Below, piece after piece: positions 6,633 through 11,188 of a DNA stretch of 11,188 bases; the stretch's first letter is position 1; each line of letters begins with the position of its first letter. The translations under genes were made by a program, and so were the position numbers. Location: positions 1 to 11,188 of the forward strand of contig JAFLRW010000050.1 of assembly GCA_022511285.1 (NCBI GenBank). Reading direction: 5' to 3'. The notes beneath the pieces were generated by a model, which saw only the letters and a program-made list of their open reading frames with translations, had not been told where the DNA came from and ran no database searches. The stretch comes from Duncaniella sp. (GTDB taxonomy: Bacteria > Bacteroidota > Bacteroidia > Bacteroidales > Muribaculaceae).

Positions 6633-7805
6633 ATGACCCCCCTACAACTTCTAATGCTATCGCTGACTGTGACTGTCAGCAATCCCCTGCCTGAGGCACG
6701 CGAGAATGTTCCTGTAGTAGTCAGTCTACCGGCCAAAGGAGCAGAGGTCCACTCAGTGAATATTGCCGGGCATCCTGAGATGGTCTGGCAACTTGACGAT
6801 ATGGATGCCGACGGGCGTAACGATGAATTGGTGATGATGGTGGATCTTAAACCATCAGAAATAAAGAAACTCACCGTGAATCTCTCGGAGAAAGCTACGG
6901 CCAAGACATTTGAGCCAAAGACATCAGCCTATATAAAGCTCCACGACAAGAATCAGAAACACCCGCGAGTGCAAGGCATTGTGTATCCCGGTACGGCAGA
7001 CAATCGCATAATGTATAATTCCATCTATGGACACGGGGCAGTGCTTGAAGGGCTCGTGTCGGCCATCCGAGTGTATATGGATAACAGGCAGAGTGTGGAT
7101 CTCTATGCCAAAAATCATCCTCAGTTAGAATTGGAGACTACAGGATTCTATACCACCATAGAGCAGATGGAACAAGGTTACGGGCGAGACATTCTGTGGG
7201 CCGGCACATCGGTGGCGCTCGGCTCCTTTCGCGGGTGGAACGGCACGGAGCCAACCACGATTGACTCAGTGGATACCCGTGGACAGAGAGTGGTGACCAC
7301 CGGTCCGCTCCGCTCTGTAATTGAAGTGACTGATCGTGGATGGGTGCAGGGTTCCGGTAAAAATCCGGTGGATATGACTCAGCGCTATACGGTGTGGGCC
7401 GATCGACGCGACTACGACGTTGATATAGCCATTACTCCCACTACGCAAGGGGCCGTCTACTGCACCGGCGTGCAAAAAGTGATGGAGGATAACACCGGAT
7501 TTATTTCTGCTGACGGACTGGCAGGAAGTTGGGGATGGAACGTGCCGGAGAAGAAATATGAGGAACTGCGCGATACTCTCGGACTCGGCCTCTTCGTTCC
7601 CGCACAGTATCTTGACCGCACGATTGAGGACGATGTGAACTATCTTACCTTGCTCAAGCCGGATGCCAAAGGGCGGATAAAATATTCATTTACCTCAGCC
7701 GCGCTTCGCGACGAGACATCGCCGCGAAGTGCCGACGAATGGTTTGCCTGGTTGCGCCGCTGGCAGAGAGAGAAAGCTCACCCCGTAAAAGTGACTGTAA
7801 AATAA
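6633..7805 (+). CDS. DUF4861-like carbohydrate-locus protein
   Basis: A 390-residue protein that I place, from memory of family features and not a search, in the DUF4861 family, which occurs in Bacteroidota polysaccharide loci. It starts with a short hydrophobic stretch, then a beta-rich segment (VTVSNPLPEARENVPVVV, 13-30). A D-x-D-x-D-G loop (DMDADGRND, 56-64) resembles a calcium-binding turn. The remainder is rich in aromatic and beta-strand sequence, with WAGTSVALGSFRGWNG (189-204) and GLAGSWGWNVPEKKY (295-309) as probable core blocks. I see no catalytic signature. The start is firm: an in-frame stop at 6615-6617 leaves no earlier ATG. The next gene begins 29 bases after its stop, so the two are probably co-transcribed. 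The esterase neighbour suggests pectin or rhamnogalacturonan as substrate context (inference). Its enzymatic role is unknown to me. Confidence 0.7.
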   Translation: MTPLQLLMLSLTVTVSNPLPEARENVPVVVSLPAKGAEVHSVNIAGHPEMVWQLDDMDADGRNDELVMMVDLKPSEIKKLTVNLSEKATAKTFEPKTSAYIKLHDKNQKHPRVQGIVYPGTADNRIMYNSIYGHGAVLEGLVSAIRVYMDNRQSVDLYAKNHPQLELETTGFYTTIEQMEQGYGRDILWAGTSVALGSFRGWNGTEPTTIDSVDTRGQRVVTTGPLRSVIEVTDRGWVQGSGKNPVDMTQRYTVWADRRDYDVDIAITPTTQGAVYCTGVQKVMEDNTGFISADGLAGSWGWNVPEKKYEELRDTLGLGLFVPAQYLDRTIEDDVNYLTLLKPDAKGRIKYSFTSAALRDETSPRSADEWFAWLRRWQREKAHPVKVTVK

Positions 7806-7834
7806 GCATAAACTTAAAACTATACCACCCAAAA

Positions 7835-8683
7835 ATGAAAATCATCAACACGCTTGTGCTTGCGTTAGGGCTCCCCATTCTTGCCTCGGCAGCCCCGACG
7901 GAGCAGACAGACACCGTCACCATCTTTATGATAGGCGACTCTACAATGGCCAATAAGCCTCTTGACAAAGAAAACCAGGAACGTGGCTGGGGGCAAATGC
8001 TTCCGCTCTATTTCCAAGGTCCGGTGAAGATAGACAATCACGCTGTCAACGGGCGTTCCTCTAAGAGTTTTCGTTCAGAAAAACGCTGGGATGCTGTGAT
8101 GGAGAAGATTCGTCCGGGCGACTATGTGATAATTCAGTTTGGCCACAACGACGAGAAAATCAAAAATCAAGACCGCTATTCAGAGCCCGGCGGCACGTTT
8201 GACGAAAACCTCCGCCAATATGTCCGCGATACAAAATCAAAGGGGGGTATTCCCATACTTATGAACTGTATTGTTCGACGTAACTTCCCGGCCAATGCCG
8301 GCCTCAAGGCTGAGGACCGCGATGACAATCCGCCCGTAGGTCCTGTGAAGGACACCGAAGGGGGAGTGATTCTCGTTGATACCCACGGAGCATACCGCGA
8401 CTCGCCACGCCGTGTGGCTGAAGAAGAAGGGGTAGTGTTTATAGATATGAACAAACTTACCCATAAATTAGTGCAAGAGATGGGAGCCACACTCTCAAAA
8501 GAACTCTTTATGTGGATTCCTGCCAATACATACGAATTCTGTCCCGAGGGGAAAGCTGACAATACTCATCTTAATGTGCTTGGTGGCATCGTAGTGTCGC
8601 GTCTGGCCGCTAATGCCTTAGCCGAGAAAGTGCCTGCATTGCGTAAATACATTAGGCCGGAGGTATATAATCTCAACAAATAA
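7835..8683 (+). CDS. Secreted rhamnogalacturonan acetylesterase-like SGNH hydrolase (CE12)
   Basis: A 282-residue secreted esterase expected to remove acetyl groups from pectin, most likely rhamnogalacturonan I, in the periplasm or at the surface. All four SGNH blocks are present: IGDSTMAN with Ser36, the Gly block VNGRSSKSF (71-79), QFGHND with Asn105 (101-106), and DNTHLN with Asp242 and His245. QFGHND together with GRSSKSF is typical of carbohydrate esterase family 12. Residues 1-20 are a signal peptide ending near ASAA, with no lipobox Cys. I chose the ATG at 7835. The in-frame ATG at 7739 lies inside the DUF4861 gene and would bury the signal peptide behind 32 residues. About 25 residues between VRRNF and VDTHGAY (near 152-180) look like an insertion relative to short CE12 enzymes. 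It is second in the DUF4861 unit and followed by a terminator. Confidence 0.9.
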   Translation: MKIINTLVLALGLPILASAAPTEQTDTVTIFMIGDSTMANKPLDKENQERGWGQMLPLYFQGPVKIDNHAVNGRSSKSFRSEKRWDAVMEKIRPGDYVIIQFGHNDEKIKNQDRYSEPGGTFDENLRQYVRDTKSKGGIPILMNCIVRRNFPANAGLKAEDRDDNPPVGPVKDTEGGVILVDTHGAYRDSPRRVAEEEGVVFIDMNKLTHKLVQEMGATLSKELFMWIPANTYEFCPEGKADNTHLNVLGGIVVSRLAANALAEKVPALRKYIRPEVYNLNK

Positions 8684-8721
8684 TTCCAGGCTCCCAAGAC
8701 ACATATATATCAAACAAATTT

Positions 8722-8760
8722 GCCCCGACCAAAAGCCTTGAGCAATTGGCCGGGGCTTTT
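8722..8760 (+). terminator. Intrinsic terminator after the esterase gene
   Basis: The arm 8722-8732 (GCCCCGACCAA) pairs with 8746-8756 (TTGGCCGGGGC) with a single A-C mismatch. The loop is 13 bases and a TTTT tail follows. It lies 38 bases past the esterase stop and separates that unit from the GH31 gene. Confidence 0.85.
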
Positions 8761-8807
8761 ACGTAAATTATATGCAGTCACCGAACGGATTATTTTGTTT
8801 TTTTGTG

Positions 8808-8815
8808 TAATTTTG
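8808..8815 (+). promoter_or_regulatory. Candidate -7 box for the GH31 gene
   Basis: TAATTTTG matches TAnnTTTG exactly and lies 54 bases before the ATG at 8870, just after the upstream terminator. A TTTG exists at 8793-8796 but only 11 bases away, so no proper -33 box is seen. Promoters of this kind may need an activator, as is common for glycan genes. Confidence 0.5.
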
Positions 8816-8817
8816 CG

Positions 8818-8845
8818 ATTGCGTAATAATATCTCAGTCCGCAAT
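8818..8845 (+). repeat. Short inverted repeat in the GH31 leader
   Basis: ATTGCG (8818-8823) and CGCAAT (8840-8845) are perfect complements around 16 bases, near the predicted transcript start. It could be a protein site or a leader hairpin. Six base pairs in AT-rich sequence could also arise by chance. Confidence 0.25.
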
Positions 8846-8869
8846 AGGACACATTTGGAAAATATATCT

Positions 8870-11188
8870 ATGAAACCTACACTACAAACATTGGCAATAG
8901 CCATATTTGCATTGGCAACTTCTGTTGCATCAGAAGCAGTCAATGTTGTCACACTCACAACTTCCGAAGGGCGGCGAGTGAGTGTAGACGTAATCACCCC
9001 GGATATAATCAGGGTGGCCAATCTCGCTCCGGGCGAACAGGATAGCTATGCTATCGAACCGGCCGTCAGCCCGATGACAGAACTTGGATCATTGAAAGTA
9101 GAGACCATAGGTGATGTCACATCGTTTACTACTGCAACAGGCGTGACAGTGCGGGTCGATGCAGCATCGGGAGGCGTAGATATTACAGCCGGAGGAGGTC
9201 GAGCCGTGAGCGACAATGGTGTCCGCACAATCACGGATGGAGTCAGGGGTATGGAACTTGCCACAATGGGCTCAGGCTCCTTTTATGGAGCCGGCGAGCG
9301 TGGGGCGAGATTTAATCTTGCGGGCGATACACTTGTGATGTATAATCGCCAGAACTATGCTTACACGGGTTCAGATCCTCGCATCTCGCAGATGAATATC
9401 ACGATGCCCTTATTTCTGTCATCGGCCGGATATGCCGTGGTGTTTGACGACTATGCCGCCGGTTCAATGGTGATGAGCAATCCTGTGTATTACACAACCG
9501 AATCAAAAGCCCCGATAGCGTATTACTTTGTCAACTCTACTGGCTCTCTGGCATCGCTGACCCGAAGGCTGACATCGCTCACCGGACGTCAGGAACTCCC
9601 TCCGCTGTGGGCGCTCGGATACATCACGTCGAAATACGGCTATCACACCAAGCAGGAAGCCACGGGAGTAATCGACACTCTCAAACGCCGCGGTTATCCT
9701 GTTGACGGTATTGTGCTTGACCTCTACTGGTATGGCAAAGAAGAGGATATGGGGCGTTTGGCATGGGATTCAGAGCAGTGGCCCGACCACCGCAAAATGC
9801 TCTCTGACCTAAAAAAGCGGGGAGTTAATACAGTGATAATTTCCCAGCCTTATGTGCTCCGCAACGGGCGTGGCATTGACAACTACAAAGAACTCACCGA
9901 GAAAGGTTATCTGCTGCGCGACACCACCGGCCGACAGCAAGAGGTGAAAATCTGGGTTGGCGAAGGGGGAATGTTTGACGTTTCAAACCCAGATACCCGC
10001 ACTTGGCTGCGTGAGCGTTACCGTTCGCTGACTCTTGAGGGTGTTGGCGGCTGGTGGGGCGACCTTGGAGAGCCCGAGGTGCACCCCGAAAGCGGACTTC
10101 ATGCCAACGGCCTGACCACACGCCAATATCATAACCGATACGGCAATGATTGGAGTTCGATTATCTACAATCTTTACAAAGAGGAGTTTCCCGACACACG
10201 CTTGATGACACTGATGCGCGGGGGCACCATCGGATTGCAACGCTACAGCGTCTTCCCGTGGTCAACCGACGTGGCACGTTCGTGGGGCGGACTGGAACCA
10301 CAGATACGCATAATGCTCAACTCCGGACTAAGTGGTCTGGGCTATATGAGTCACGACGTTGGAGGTTTTGCCATTGAAGACAATCCCCCCTACGACCCTG
10401 AACTATATGTGCGCTGGATGCAACTCGGGACTTTCTCGCCAGTGCTTCGCACCCATGCCCAGCAGATAGCAGAACCGTATAAATACTCTGAATATGAGCC
10501 GATATTGCTCAATTTAATCAAGCAGCGTTATCGCTGGCTCCCCTACAACTATACTCTTGCCTGGCAGAATGCATCGCAGGGGCTTCCATTGGTGCGCCCG
10601 CTTAATTTCTATACGGCAGGTTCAAGCAGGTATGACGATATCACTGACGAATATCTGTGGGGCCGCGATGTGCTCGTCGCACCGGTGCTGACTCGCGGAG
10701 CCACCGAACGCAGCATTGTATTTCCTGAGGGATTGTGGGTGGAATATGCCAACCCGTTGAGATTTTACAATGGTGGAGATACTGTCACCGTAGAAGCGCC
10801 GATAGGCGTGTTGCCGTTATTTGTGCGCGCCGGAGCATTTATCCCTCAAGCCGATTATGAAATGGGAAATACGGGCGACTATCGCACCGACCGATACACC
10901 GTGAATTATTATCCTTATCTCGGCACCTCGGAATATGTCATGTATGAAGATAATCCTCAGTCAACCCGTTCGTTGGACGAGGAAGAATACACTCTCATCA
11001 CATTTACAGGCGATGCCACTCTCAACGGCATCACAATCACTGCCACCGCCAAAGGCTCATATCCCGGCCAACCGACTGTGAAAGATATGAAATTTGCCAT
11101 ACACCTTCTCGAAAATAAGCCTGCTGAAGTGCTTATAGACTCCCGTAAGGCCATAGGGTGGAAATATGATTCCGAGACCAACACTCTC
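8870..11188 (+). CDS. Secreted glycoside hydrolase family 31 enzyme, cut by the right edge
   Basis: The frame stays open for 773 codons to the window end. Residues 1 to about 22 are a signal peptide without a lipobox, so the product is probably periplasmic. Residues about 25-235 form the N-terminal beta-sandwich, with YGAGERGARF (139-148) typical of GH31. The TIM barrel begins near PPLWALGYITSKYGYH (244-259). The nucleophile should be Asp398 in GWWGDLGEPE (394-403) and the acid/base Asp467 in FPWSTDVARSW (462-472); GYMSHDVGGF (491-500) is another active-site block. C-terminal beta domains follow from about 590. GH31 enzymes cleave or transfer alpha-linked glucose, xylose or galactose by a retaining mechanism. 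The WGDLGEPE form differs from the common WxDMNE and recalls, from memory, the alpha-transglucosylase-like branch, so substrate and hydrolase versus transferase activity stay open. It has its own candidate promoter after a terminator. Confidence 0.9.
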   Translation, partial: MKPTLQTLAIAIFALATSVASEAVNVVTLTTSEGRRVSVDVITPDIIRVANLAPGEQDSYAIEPAVSPMTELGSLKVETIGDVTSFTTATGVTVRVDAASGGVDITAGGGRAVSDNGVRTITDGVRGMELATMGSGSFYGAGERGARFNLAGDTLVMYNRQNYAYTGSDPRISQMNITMPLFLSSAGYAVVFDDYAAGSMVMSNPVYYTTESKAPIAYYFVNSTGSLASLTRRLTSLTGRQELPPLWALGYITSKYGYHTKQEATGVIDTLKRRGYPVDGIVLDLYWYGKEEDMGRLAWDSEQWPDHRKMLSDLKKRGVNTVIISQPYVLRNGRGIDNYKELTEKGYLLRDTTGRQQEVKIWVGEGGMFDVSNPDTRTWLRERYRSLTLEGVGGWWGDLGEPEVHPESGLHANGLTTRQYHNRYGNDWSSIIYNLYKEEFPDTRLMTLMRGGTIGLQRYSVFPWSTDVARSWGGLEPQIRIMLNSGLSGLGYMSHDVGGFAIEDNPPYDPELYVRWMQLGTFSPVLRTHAQQIAEPYKYSEYEPILLNLIKQRYRWLPYNYTLAWQNASQGLPLVRPLNFYTAGSSRYDDITDEYLWGRDVLVAPVLTRGATERSIVFPEGLWVEYANPLRFYNGGDTVTVEAPIGVLPLFVRAGAFIPQADYEMGNTGDYRTDRYTVNYYPYLGTSEYVMYEDNPQSTRSLDEEEYTLITFTGDATLNGITITATAKGSYPGQPTVKDMKFAIHLLENKPAEVLIDSRKAIGWKYDSETNTL

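Noticed and set aside
7739..7834. Longer form of the CE12 esterase starting inside the DUF4861 gene
   Set aside because: It would place 32 non-hydrophobic residues before a clear signal peptide and overlap the preceding gene by 67 bases.
8710..9021. 103-codon open frame on the minus strand over the GH31 start
   Set aside because: It crosses the terminator and promoter region and is antisense to the signal peptide of GH31; the translation shows no domain.
1..11188. Defence system, CRISPR array, transposon, phage or tRNA/rRNA gene
   Set aside because: I saw no regularly spaced direct repeats, transposase or integrase motifs, or tRNA-like cloverleaf. The AAA+ protein alone, between housekeeping genes, is not evidence of a defence locus.

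Overview
The window looks like chromosomal DNA from a Bacteroidota bacterium of the order Bacteroidales. Four things point there: a short primary sigma factor of the Bacteroides type with no long N-terminal region 1.1; promoters of the form TTTG-N20-TAnnTTTG, which that sigma factor reads; A-rich leaders in place of Shine-Dalgarno sites; and a fused MurF-alanine racemase next to a GSCFA-domain gene. A gut lineage such as Muribaculaceae would fit the moderate GC content and the glycan-degrading genes, but the family assignment is an inference.

Left half (1-5459), all on the minus strand. At the far left edge the first 13 codons of an unidentified gene run off the window, preceded by a promoter-like TAACTTTG. 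Then comes an AAA+ ATPase with two winged-helix-like N-terminal segments, with its own candidate promoter and an 8-bp inverted repeat in the gap upstream. Before it in transcription order are two overlapping genes: a GSCFA-domain protein (SGNH-like fold) and the bifunctional MurF/Alr enzyme, which makes D-alanine and attaches D-Ala-D-Ala to the peptidoglycan precursor.

Centre (5460-5601). A 142-bp divergent intergenic region carries two consensus promoters, one in each direction. One fires left into the GSCFA-murF/alr operon and is nearly leaderless. The other fires right into rpoD, so the primary sigma factor appears to transcribe its own gene and the wall-precursor operon from the same region.

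Right half (5602-11188), all on the plus strand. After rpoD comes a two-gene unit, a DUF4861-like protein and a CE12-type rhamnogalacturonan acetylesterase, closed by a clear intrinsic terminator. A secreted GH31 glycosidase then follows with its own candidate promoter and runs off the right edge. The acetylesterase suggests pectin (rhamnogalacturonan) breakdown; the GH31 suggests cleavage or transfer of alpha-glucosyl-type residues. No SusC/SusD genes are in the window, so these are at most the edge of a utilisation locus.

I found no tRNA, rRNA, CRISPR array, transposon or phage gene. Nothing here is clearly a new defence or mobile system. The most interesting points are the divergent sigma-factor promoter pair, the uncharacterised GSCFA protein locked to peptidoglycan synthesis, the Walker B variant in the AAA+ protein, and the DUF4861/CE12 pair.
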